From: Lachnospiraceae bacterium M18-1
GTDB taxonomy: Bacteria > Bacillota > Clostridia > Lachnospirales > Lachnospiraceae
Reading direction: 5' to 3'
Assembly (NCBI GenBank): GCA_000403295.2
Contig: KE159611.1
Coordinates: forward strand, 681,645 to 745,644
Length of the DNA stretch: 64,000 bases
Every line of letters starts with the position of its first letter. Position 1 is the first letter of the stretch. Under the pieces are notes generated by a model, which saw only the letters and a list, made by a program, of their open reading frames with translations, did no database searches and was not told the origin of the DNA. Shown one piece after another: positions 18,994 through 26,771 of this stretch. Position numbers and translations under genes: made by a program.

Positions 18994-19283
18994 TTTTTTT
19001 GTATTCGGTATTTATATTAGTTTGGCGGGCATAGCGGAGCCTTATAAGCCCCCGTTATCTATACCCCCAACAAGCGAGCCGGAATATCCCAAAAGGATAT
19101 TCCGGCTCATTGCTTGCCTGCGCTTTTGATTTCCAGTTATCACACCTCTGTTTCTTGGTTTTTTTTAAAGCACATAAATGATTTTCGTCATCACGCTAAA
19201 AGTTTGATTCCGCAAACCGATTTAAGGATTATTTAATAACTTCTATGCTACAATAGGCTCACAAAGCGAAAGGAGCAGCTAAA
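18994..19283. other. Intergenic region with GC-rich hairpin
   Basis: GAGCCGGAATATCC (19076-19089) pairs with GGATATTCCGGCTC (19095-19108). The preceding sequence with runs of CCCCC resembles degenerate mobile-element DNA, but nothing in it can be identified. No gene is seen. The right 80 bp hold the promoter of the ABC operon. Confidence 0.4.
19221..19254 (+). promoter_or_regulatory. Promoter of ABC exporter operon with 11-bp direct repeat
   Basis: TTTAAG (19221) and TTTAAT (19232) are spaced 11 bp, the usual arrangement for OmpR-family regulators, and a TACAAT -10 lies at 19249-19254. Binding by the operon's own response regulator (22450-23115) is inferred. Confidence 0.45.
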
Positions 19284-21671
19284 ATGTATCTACGAATACT
19301 GAAAAAAGACCTTAAGCGCAAAAGAGCGATGAATGTGATATTGCTGGTATTTATTATACTCGCGTCGATGTTCATGTCCTCAGGCGTGAGCAACATCATC
19401 ACCGTGACGACTGCGCTGGACAGCTATTTTGAAATGGCGGACGTGCCCGATTACTTCGCGATGAGCGAAAACAAATCTGACCACAAGGATATTTGCGGGA
19501 CGCTTGAAAATGCCTCCGCGATAGACGAGTTCCGTATCGAGGAGTTCGTCTCAATGTCCCAGTCCAATATTACGCGGGTCGGCGAACCGCTTAACGCTTC
19601 CAACCTCAGTCAGAAATTAGTATTACAGAGCGACAGAAGTTTGGGGATAAATTATTTTCTGGACGACGAAAGTATTCTTAAAAGCGTACCAAAAGGGAAA
19701 ATTTATGCTGCCCGTTTCACAGAGAAAAACATGGGACTTAAGGCAGGCGACAAAATTACTGTTGAAATAGAGGGCGTAAACCGTGAATTTACCTTTGCGG
19801 GAGGCTTCAAGGACGCTGTCCTCGGTTCGGAATTGATGGGCATTAAAAGGTTTATTATAAACGCCGAGGACTTTGACGAATATATGTCCAACGAGACGAT
19901 AAAAAACATGTACGGCGGAAAATTCGTGGGCATACACACCGCCGACCTTGACAAGACCCTGTCCCAGATAGCGGATATATCCGACAGCTTTACTATTGCG
20001 AACGGCACGGAGATACTGGATCAAGCCTATATTTTTGATATGATAATCATGGGTCTTATCCTTGCGGTGAGCATTATTCTTATCATCATATCCTTTGCGG
20101 TGCTGCAGTTTACCATAGCCTTTACCCTCTCCGAAGAATTCCGCGACATAGGCGTTATGAAAGCAATAGGCATACGGAACATAAAAATTCGGGGACTGTA
20201 CCTTACAAAATACTTTGCTATTTCCGTTGTCGGCGCGGGCATTGGCTTGATACTCAGCTACCCGTTCGGAAAAATGCTTATAAATTATTCCTCGGAGTCT
20301 ATTATAATAGACATCAGCAATAACGGTTTTGTCAATGCTGCCTGCGCGGTTCTGGTAGCGGCTGTCATTCTCCTGTTCTGTCTCGGCTGTACGGGCAGGG
20401 TGAGCAAAATGTCCCCAATCGATGCTGTAAGAAACGGGCAGACGGGGGAACGCTTCCGCAAAAAGGGCGTTATGAGCCTTGGAAGATCGCGGCTTGGCAC
20501 GACGGCTTTCCTTGCCGCAAACGATATTGTAAGCAGTCCCAAACGCTACGCTGTCATTACCTTTACGTTTTTTCTGTGTATGTCGCTGCTGATCATGCTT
20601 TCCAATGTCACGGCATCTCTTAAAAGCGGAAAGCTGCTGAAATATTTCGGGATGGCGGACTGCCACGCCGTTACGGACATCGGTGACGAAGCTATGAAAT
20701 TTATGGCTGAGGACGGACATGAAAAGGTTGAAACATATCTTGAGGACATGGAGCAGACCCTTGCGGAAAACGGTATGCCCGCGGAATGTATGACGGAATA
20801 TTATATTTATACGATGATAAGATACGGCGAATATGAAAGCAAGACAGCTATACTTCAGGGTACGGGAACAACAATGGATATGTACGAATATTTAGAGGGT
20901 ACTCCTCCCCAAAACAGCGGCGAAATTGCAGTGACGACCCTTTTGGCAAAAAAGCTGGGTGCGGAAATAGGCGATACCGTTACCTTGTCCTACCCAACAG
21001 GTGAAACGGCGGAGTTCATCATAACCGCTCTGTATCAGTCAATGGTCAACCAGGGCATATCCGTAAGGGTTCATACCTACTGCGATATCAACTATATCGC
21101 AGCAAGCGGCTCCCCCGGTACACAGATAAAATTTACTGACGGCCCAGACGATAAGGAAGCATTAAGCAGAATTGAAAAGATCAAGGAGCTTTATCCTAAG
21201 TTTTCAAGCGTTAAAACAGCGGGCGAAACCGTAAAGGACAACACCGGAGTCGGCGACGCCATAGACGCTGTGAAAAAAATGTCCGCCGTCCTTACGGTAA
21301 TTTTAGCTGCGCTTATCACCGTGCTTATGGAGCGTTCCTTTATCGCGAAAGAGCAGGCGGAGATCGCCCTTATGAAAGCCATTGGCATCAGGAACGCCAA
21401 AATATACGGACAGTACACGTTAAGATTTTTCATTGCGGCATCGGCGGCTGTACTTCTTGCGGAGCTTTTGGGTATGCCCCTTACAAAGCTTTGCTTCGAT
21501 CCTGTTTTCAGGATGATGGGGCTTGAAATGGGCGTAGAATATATGCAAAACCCTGTGGAGATATACGCAGTATTCCCCGTTATCGTCCTTACCGCCACAG
21601 CCGTAAGCGCGTTTTTGACCTCTTTGTACACAAGAAAAATCAAATCCTCCGATACGGCAAGCATTGAATAA
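19284..21671 (+). CDS. FtsX-like ABC transporter permease
   Basis: This 795-residue permease has an N-terminal helix, a large extracellular domain (about 40-240), then two FtsX-type blocks of three to four helices (about 250-365 and 690-785) separated by a second external domain. The motif DIGVMKAIGIRN and its C-terminal echo ALMKAIGIRNAKIYG show an internal duplication typical of this family. It should work with the ATPase 18 bp downstream as an exporter or sensor for antimicrobial peptides or lipids. The start follows AAAGGAG. It is the first gene of a four-gene operon with a response regulator and a kinase. Confidence 0.9.
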   Translation: MYLRILKKDLKRKRAMNVILLVFIILASMFMSSGVSNIITVTTALDSYFEMADVPDYFAMSENKSDHKDICGTLENASAIDEFRIEEFVSMSQSNITRVGEPLNASNLSQKLVLQSDRSLGINYFLDDESILKSVPKGKIYAARFTEKNMGLKAGDKITVEIEGVNREFTFAGGFKDAVLGSELMGIKRFIINAEDFDEYMSNETIKNMYGGKFVGIHTADLDKTLSQIADISDSFTIANGTEILDQAYIFDMIIMGLILAVSIILIIISFAVLQFTIAFTLSEEFRDIGVMKAIGIRNIKIRGLYLTKYFAISVVGAGIGLILSYPFGKMLINYSSESIIIDISNNGFVNAACAVLVAAVILLFCLGCTGRVSKMSPIDAVRNGQTGERFRKKGVMSLGRSRLGTTAFLAANDIVSSPKRYAVITFTFFLCMSLLIMLSNVTASLKSGKLLKYFGMADCHAVTDIGDEAMKFMAEDGHEKVETYLEDMEQTLAENGMPAECMTEYYIYTMIRYGEYESKTAILQGTGTTMDMYEYLEGTPPQNSGEIAVTTLLAKKLGAEIGDTVTLSYPTGETAEFIITALYQSMVNQGISVRVHTYCDINYIAASGSPGTQIKFTDGPDDKEALSRIEKIKELYPKFSSVKTAGETVKDNTGVGDAIDAVKKMSAVLTVILAALITVLMERSFIAKEQAEIALMKAIGIRNAKIYGQYTLRFFIAASAAVLLAELLGMPLTKLCFDPVFRMMGLEMGVEYMQNPVEIYAVFPVIVLTATAVSAFLTSLYTRKIKSSDTASIE

Positions 21672-21689
21672 TGAAAGGAAGAATCAATT

Positions 21690-22448
21690 ATGAATATTCT
21701 CGAAGTAAAAGACCTCTGCAAAACGTATATCGTAAACAAGCGGCAGAATAATGTACTGAAAAATGTAAATTTCACGATTGGCGAGGGAGAAATGGTCGCC
21801 GTTATGGGTCCGTCAGGCTCTGGAAAATCCACACTGCTGTACGCAGTTTCGGGCATGGATAATTTTACCGCAGGAGAAGTGAGTTTCTGTGGGAAAAATA
21901 TCGCAGGGATAGGAGAAAGAGAACTTGCAGACCTGCGCCTTGACGAAATGGGTTTTATCTTTCAGCAAATGTATATGCTGAAAAACCTCACCATATTGGA
22001 TAATATCATACTTCCTGCAACGCAATCCAAAAAGCAGCGTGAACCCCGCAGGGAAACGGCGCGGCGCGGCCAGGATTTCATGCGCAGGCTCGGTATTATC
22101 GACATTGCCGACAACGACATCAATGAGGTTTCGGGCGGTCAGCTTCAGCGGGCGTGCATCTGCCGCAGTATGATAAACGACCCGAAAATGATTTTTGCCG
22201 ACGAGCCGACAGGGGCTTTGAACCGTGCTTCCTCCGACGAGGTAATGGAAGAGCTTGTAAAATTAAATTCTGAGGGAACAACGATCATGCTCGTTACTCA
22301 CGATGTTAAGGTCGCTGCAAAATGCACAAGGGTCCTGTACATTGTTGATGGGAACATAAAGGGAGAGTACGACTTAAGCGACTGTTCCACACAGATAAGA
22401 GAACGGGAGCGCGCATTGAATAACTGGCTTTTGGAATTAGGGTGGTAA
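21690..22448 (+). CDS. ABC transporter ATP-binding protein (MacB/LolD type)
   Basis: This 252-residue ATPase has Walker A GPSGSGKST (40-48), a Q-loop near FIFQQ, the signature SGGQLQRA (148-155), Walker B MIFADEP (167-173) and the H-loop VTHD. It powers the FtsX-like permease upstream. It is followed after a single base by the response regulator, so translation is tightly coupled. Confidence 0.93.
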   Translation: MNILEVKDLCKTYIVNKRQNNVLKNVNFTIGEGEMVAVMGPSGSGKSTLLYAVSGMDNFTAGEVSFCGKNIAGIGERELADLRLDEMGFIFQQMYMLKNLTILDNIILPATQSKKQREPRRETARRGQDFMRRLGIIDIADNDINEVSGGQLQRACICRSMINDPKMIFADEPTGALNRASSDEVMEELVKLNSEGTTIMLVTHDVKVAAKCTRVLYIVDGNIKGEYDLSDCSTQIRERERALNNWLLELGW

Positions 22449-22449
22449 T

Positions 22450-23115
22450 ATGGATATTCTCATTGTTGAGGACAACAAGGAGCTTGCCGATCTGCTGTGT
22501 GATTTTCTCCGTGCGGAAAATTATACGGTATCGGCGGTTCAAACAGCCGAAAAAGCCTTGCTGCTGTACGAAAGATACGGCGCAAGGCTTGTCGTGCTTG
22601 ATATCATGCTGCCCGACAAGGACGGATTTTATGTTCTGGAAAAAATCCGCAGGTCAAGCAACACGCCCGTATTGATTGTAAGTGCGAAAACGGAAAAGGA
22701 TGACAAGCTGAACGGACTGAATCTCGGCGCAGACGATTATATAGAAAAGCCATATGATATTGATATTATGCTCGCAAAAATAAGCGGGATTTTTAAGCGG
22801 CGGTACGCTCTTGACGAAATTACCGACGGCAACATACGCATAAATAAGGCAAGCCGTACCGTTTACAAAAATGAAAAAGAACTGGAAATGACCACGAAGG
22901 AATTTGATCTGCTTCTGCTTTTGATGGAGAATAAGGGCAGGGCTCTGAGCAAGGAATATATTTTCGGACAGGTCTGGGGCAACGACAGCTTTTCGGAACA
23001 GCAGACACTGACAGTACACATAAAATGGCTGCGGCGGAAAATAGAGGACATCCCCAAAAATCCTAAAAAAATCGTGACTGTATGGGGGGTAGGTTATAAA
23101 TATGAAGGCATTTAA
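22450..23115 (+). CDS. OmpR-family response regulator
   Basis: This 221-residue regulator has receiver Asp51 (VLDIMLPDKDGF), a conserved Lys in YIEKPYD and a C-terminal winged helix with LTVHIKWLRRKIE. It is paired with the kinase whose start overlaps its end by 14 bp. It probably controls the upstream ABC genes through the 11-bp repeats at 19221-19237. Confidence 0.92.
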   Translation: MDILIVEDNKELADLLCDFLRAENYTVSAVQTAEKALLLYERYGARLVVLDIMLPDKDGFYVLEKIRRSSNTPVLIVSAKTEKDDKLNGLNLGADDYIEKPYDIDIMLAKISGIFKRRYALDEITDGNIRINKASRTVYKNEKELEMTTKEFDLLLLLMENKGRALSKEYIFGQVWGNDSFSEQQTLTVHIKWLRRKIEDIPKNPKKIVTVWGVGYKYEGI

Positions 23116-24325
23116 CAGAATTTTCTCGGCAGTTACGGTTGCCATAATCCTATTGTTTGCTGTGGTGAATATGATTCTTGCCGCGGACAAAACCGATGGG
23201 AGCAGGCCATATCGAGTGGAGATAAGCCGTCTTGTTCGTGAAATAGAAACGAATGGTTCTGCTGACATGTCCGAATGTGTGTATGTAACAACTATTGAAC
23301 GATACGGAGAAAAATTTTACAGTACAGACAGTGACTATGTTATCTATGAGATAAACGGGGAACTTTATCGCTTCGATTACCGTACAAATGGTGATTCCAA
23401 CAAGGCATATCTTGCAGGAATTGTAAATGCCGTTCTCGGCGCTATGGCGATTTTATTTATCGCGGTTATGCTTTACATAAAATTCGCAATTCTTCTACCC
23501 TTTGAACGCTTGAGCAATATCCCCTATGAGCTTTCAAAGGGAAATCTCACCATGCCGATAAAGGAAACGAAAAACCATTTTTTCGGAAATTTCCTTTGGG
23601 GAATTGATATTCTCCGCGAAAACCTCGAACAGCAAAAGCAGCGCGAACTGGAAATGCAGAAAGAAAAGAAAACATTGCTGTTATCGCTCTCGCACGATAT
23701 TAAAACACCGCTTTCCGTGATAAAACTTTACTCAGCTGCACTGTCGAGAAATTTGTATTCGGACACGGAAAAACAGCAAAAAATCGCTGAGAACATCACC
23801 GAAAAAGCGGACGAGATTGAAGGCTATGTTTCGCAGATCATAACAGCTTCAAGAGAAGAATTCCTTAGCCTTGAAGTGAATATAGGAGAGTTTTATCTTT
23901 CGGAGCTTGTTGAAAAAATCACGGGATATTATAGGGAAAAACTGGCGCTTATCAAAACGGATTTTAACGTCGGGAAATATAAAAACTGTCTGCTTTCAGG
24001 GGACTTAAACAGGAGCGTTGAAGTGCTGCAAAACATTATGGAGAATGCCATCAAATACGGCGACGGCAGACGCATGGAATTGATTTTTTCCGAAGCCGAC
24101 GAATGCGTCCAAATTGCGATCATGAACGGCGGCTGTACGCTCGGCAGGGACGATTTGCCGCATATTTTCGAGAGCTTTTGGCGCGGCGCTAATACAGAAA
24201 ACATTCGCGGCAGCGGGCTGGGGCTTTACATTTGCAGACAGCTCATGCGCAAAATGAATGGCGAGATTTTTGCAGAGATTGCCGATGACATCATCACTGT
24301 CACAGCGGTTTTCGCAAAAGCATGA
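23102..24325 (+). CDS. Sensor histidine kinase of ABC exporter operon
   Basis: This 407-residue kinase has membrane helices at about 8-27 and 104-128 flanking an external domain of about 75 residues. A HAMP-like segment and coiled linker precede the DHp box LSHDIKTPL with His198. The ATPase domain has NIMENAIKYGDG and GSGLGLYICRQL. The external domain is larger than in BceS-type intramembrane kinases, so it may sense a ligand directly. It is the last gene of the operon. Confidence 0.9.
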   Translation: MKAFNRIFSAVTVAIILLFAVVNMILAADKTDGSRPYRVEISRLVREIETNGSADMSECVYVTTIERYGEKFYSTDSDYVIYEINGELYRFDYRTNGDSNKAYLAGIVNAVLGAMAILFIAVMLYIKFAILLPFERLSNIPYELSKGNLTMPIKETKNHFFGNFLWGIDILRENLEQQKQRELEMQKEKKTLLLSLSHDIKTPLSVIKLYSAALSRNLYSDTEKQQKIAENITEKADEIEGYVSQIITASREEFLSLEVNIGEFYLSELVEKITGYYREKLALIKTDFNVGKYKNCLLSGDLNRSVEVLQNIMENAIKYGDGRRMELIFSEADECVQIAIMNGGCTLGRDDLPHIFESFWRGANTENIRGSGLGLYICRQLMRKMNGEIFAEIADDIITVTAVFAKA

Positions 24326-24391
24326 ATGATTTAGAGATGCTTATTGATAAAAACTACACATAAAGTTTGCTTTTTCTCCCATATGCTATAT

Positions 24392-24425
24392 GTAGGTTGG
24401 ATGCTCCAAGGAGCATCCAACCTAC
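24392..24425. terminator. Palindromic repeat acting as convergent terminator
   Basis: GTAGGTTGGATGCTC pairs with GAGCATCCAACCTAC across a 4-nt loop. It lies between the convergent kinase and unknown gene. A near-identical palindrome occurs at 63764-63796, so this is a dispersed repeat. Confidence 0.7.
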
Positions 24426-24464
24426 TCATCTATGTGCAAAAACCGTTCGTACTAGAGTCAGAAT

Positions 24465-25097
24465 TTATTCTTCAAAGTAAATTTTATATAAACCCGGGAA
24501 ATCGTCTTTCCTGTCCTTAAGGGCATTCATCATGTTCTCAAGGATATCCTTCAGATTCTTATGATATTCTTCAAAAGTCAATTTGACCGGAACCTTCAGC
24601 TGTCCGTTTTCGTCATATACATCCGAATAAGAGATCACCTCTCCGGTCGCGTCTTCATCCATCGGAACAAATTCCATGGCAAGCGCAAGGGCTTCTTGAA
24701 AATGTCCGAATCGTTCATGTAGTTTTTCGTCGTATATCCTGGCGGCCTCATCTTTCGACATACCATTTTCTATACATTCGTCATACACGTCTCTTACGCT
24801 GTCCAAATCCAGGATCCCAAATACTGCATCGCTTAAATAACCGCCCTGCAGCCTGGAATAGTCTGCCATCAATTCATCCTTCTTGAAATCATCAATCCTG
24901 GAATCCGAAGGTGTCCTTGATGTCACACACCCTATCGCGGCAGCTTTCTTTGCCTGACTGCTCAGCTGTACCAGATCTTGTCTGATCTGTCCGTTTTTTG
25001 TCGGAAGTGAAAGACCTTTCTTTTGCTTTTGGGCAGAAAATACCGGGTTCGAAGATATTACTTTCGCGAGATTGTTGTTTGCTGATGGAATTGTCAT
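24465..25097 (-). CDS. Hypothetical protein with QDLVQLSSQA motif
   Basis: This protein of 210 residues was not recognised. The N-terminal 70 residues are rich in Ser, Asn and Lys and look disordered, with QDLVQLSSQAKKAA reminiscent of short motifs in regulatory or secreted proteins. The rest is acidic and helical (EEYHKNLKDILENMMNALKDRKD). There is no signal peptide. The start at 25097 follows GGGAGGG; an upstream start would run into a GTTAC-type repeat end. It is monocistronic, between the ABC operon and vanY. Confidence 0.65.
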   Translation of the reverse strand: MTIPSANNNLAKVISSNPVFSAQKQKKGLSLPTKNGQIRQDLVQLSSQAKKAAAIGCVTSRTPSDSRIDDFKKDELMADYSRLQGGYLSDAVFGILDLDSVRDVYDECIENGMSKDEAARIYDEKLHERFGHFQEALALAMEFVPMDEDATGEVISYSDVYDENGQLKVPVKLTFEEYHKNLKDILENMMNALKDRKDDFPGLYKIYFEE

Positions 25098-25116
25098 GAA
25101 CTTGCCCTCCCTTGAT

Positions 25117-25130
25117 CCGTGAACAGTAAC
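25117..25130. repeat. Solitary GTTAC-type repeat end
   Basis: CCGTGAACAGTAAC matches the right end of the 147-bp MITE-like elements. No partner arm is visible nearby. It lies just upstream of the hypothetical gene and may be a decayed element. Confidence 0.4.
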
Positions 25131-25186
25131 GTAAGTCATTTTTTCTATTTGCATATAAAAGATATCGGCCGGTTCACCCTAAGGCA

Positions 25187-25251
25187 TTAGGATTTTCTTA
25201 GGAATTAAACAATCTCATATTAAAGTTTCCGATCCCTTTGTTTCGTATAAT
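25187..25251 (+). promoter_or_regulatory. vanY promoter with candidate VanR box
   Basis: TTAGGA is repeated at 25187 and 25198 (11-bp period), and TTAGGATTTTCTTA matches the vanR upstream block at 12 of 14 positions. TATAAT lies at 25246-25251. Box to -10 distance is 59 bp here and 49 bp at vanR, one helical turn apart. Confidence 0.5.
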
Positions 25252-25301
25252 AGATACTGAACAGAGGGATTAGCCAGCACATGCGGAAAGGAATTTTTAT
25301 T

Positions 25302-26042
25302 ATGAGCAAAAAGTATATTCTATATGGATCAAAAAGCAATGTTTATCGGAACACCAGGCGCAGGCGTTCTGGGAACATACGGATCGCAGGACTGACCGCT
25401 TTACTTTTTCTGTGTTTATGTTCCATTGTAGTTTTGGGATTTTCCTGGAAATCAAGCCTGAAAAAAGGAAGCCCCTTAATACAGGGAGGAGAACTGCAGG
25501 ATACGGATACTCCTTGGCAGCTTACTTTAGTAAATCAATGGAATCCTGTTCCTGGTAATTATGAGCCGGAATTGGTCAAGGTACAGGGCGGCGAATCTGT
25601 TGACAAACGCATTTATGAACCGCTGATGCAGATGCTGGAAGCCGCAAGGGAGGGGAACCTGGGGGAACTGCCGCTTGTAGTATCCGGCTACCGCACAGCG
25701 GATACGCAGCAGAAGCTTTATGATGAAAAAATCAGAGAATTTAAAAATGAAGGCTATTCCGAGAGCGAAGCAGCCGAGCTTGCTGAGCAATGGGTTGCTG
25801 TACCGGGCTACAGCGAGCACCAGCTTGGATTTGCGGTAGATATTAACGGAGCGACCTATGATGTTTATTTATGGCTGCAGGAGAACAGCTATAAATATGG
25901 CTTTATTTTCCGCTATCCCGGAAATAAAACTGATATTACCGGGGTGGCGGAAGAGGTCTGGCACTATCGGTATGTCGGGGTGGAAGCGGCGTCCGAAATG
26001 TATGAGCGCGGGCTCTGTCTGGAAGAGTATCTTGGAGAATAA
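25302..26042 (+). CDS. vanY: VanY-like D-alanyl-D-alanine carboxypeptidase (M15B)
   Basis: This 246-residue membrane-anchored peptidase has a basic N-terminus followed by one helix (about 25-45) and an external catalytic domain. The zinc motifs are present: SEHQLGFAVDI with His and Asp ligands, and EVWHYRYVG with the catalytic Glu and the third ligand. VanY enzymes remove the terminal D-Ala of peptidoglycan precursors. ATG 25302 follows GGAAAGGA at good spacing. The upstream box suggests control by the vanRS-like pair 8 kb away. Confidence 0.9.
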   Translation: MSKKYILYGSKSNVYRNTRRRRSGNIRIAGLTALLFLCLCSIVVLGFSWKSSLKKGSPLIQGGELQDTDTPWQLTLVNQWNPVPGNYEPELVKVQGGESVDKRIYEPLMQMLEAAREGNLGELPLVVSGYRTADTQQKLYDEKIREFKNEGYSESEAAELAEQWVAVPGYSEHQLGFAVDINGATYDVYLWLQENSYKYGFIFRYPGNKTDITGVAEEVWHYRYVGVEAASEMYERGLCLEEYLGE

Positions 26043-26050
26043 CTGAAAAG

Positions 26051-26105
26051 AGCAGGCCCCGGGGGATATCAGATGATCTGACACTCCTGCGGCCTGCTGT
26101 TTTTG
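26051..26105 (+). terminator. Terminator after vanY
   Basis: AGCAGGCC (26051-26058) pairs with GGCCTGCT (26091-26098) and is followed by GTTTTTGG. The loop of about 32 nt itself contains a small inverted repeat. Confidence 0.65.
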
Positions 26106-26135
26106 GTCCTTGCCTTCCTGAAAATATATCCTATT

Positions 26136-26340
26136 CTAGAGCATTACGTAATTAACGGTTAATTCTGCGCCTGCTATTTCAGCCAGTTCTTCGTTGTCGT
26201 CAATCAACGATGCCACCGGATCATCCCAGGATTTCCCGCACCTTCTCAGCCGTGATATTACATTTTGACATAATCTCGTGCTCTGTCTTTCCCTGTCCTT
26301 GCAGTTGAAATACCTTCCTGGCTAAGCTCGAACTCATCAT
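26136..26340 (-). pseudogene. Frameshifted small helix-turn-helix-like remnant
   Basis: On the minus strand an ATG overlapping the DUF3795 stop opens a 39-codon frame ending KVREILG. A second frame resumes at once with DDPVASLIDDNEELAEIAG and stops at 26136. Together they read like one about 68-residue helical protein broken by a frameshift near 26224. The first half resembles a homeodomain-like helix-turn-helix, but the family is not recognised. Confidence 0.4.
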
Positions 26341-26771
26341 CTCTTTTTATATACAATGATCTCAGGCTCTGCACCATTGCATCCATATTCACATACAAGT
26401 AAATAATCGTTATCTGCAGCAAGCCCATAGCACCTGTCACTGTCTGCTTTTTCAACCTGATAGCCGAGATATATTTTTGTATCATCAAGCAATTTCATTT
26501 TTTCACCGTTTGGAAGAGTATATTCCAGATTAATGTATGCACCGCATAACTGACTGAGAGTTGTTATCGTGGGCATACCGGAAATTCCAAGAGCATTAAA
26601 CTCTTCAATCAAGCGCTTCTTGTATGCAGTAAAGCAGTTTTCGCCGCCTGATCTATAACACTCGGCAGCAATACAATCACCGCCAAAAGGATGTCCGTTT
26701 GTTTCTGTACATCCTTTACAGCTGCCTTTGAAGCCGCATCCGCTGCAATCAATTCCACAAATTGTATTCAT
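26337..26771 (-). CDS. DUF3795-like cysteine-rich protein
   Basis: This 144-residue protein has a dense N-terminal cysteine cluster in CGIDCSGCGFKGSCKGC followed by CIAAEC, typical of DUF3795 and probably metal binding. The start at 26771 overlaps the stop of the GH95 gene by 4 bp (ATGA), so the two are translationally coupled. Function is unknown. It ends the long leftward glycan operon. Confidence 0.7.
   Translation of the reverse strand: MNTICGIDCSGCGFKGSCKGCTETNGHPFGGDCIAAECYRSGGENCFTAYKKRLIEEFNALGISGMPTITTLSQLCGAYINLEYTLPNGEKMKLLDDTKIYLGYQVEKADSDRCYGLAADNDYLLVCEYGCNGAEPEIIVYKKR

Noticed and set aside
19020..19110. Conjugative origin of transfer
   Set aside because: The C-rich tract and hairpin recall mobile-element DNA, but no relaxase gene or known nick site is present.
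16450..26042. Complete vancomycin resistance operon
   Set aside because: No vanH, D-Ala-D-Lac or D-Ala-D-Ser ligase, or vanX gene is present in the window, so resistance is not claimed.
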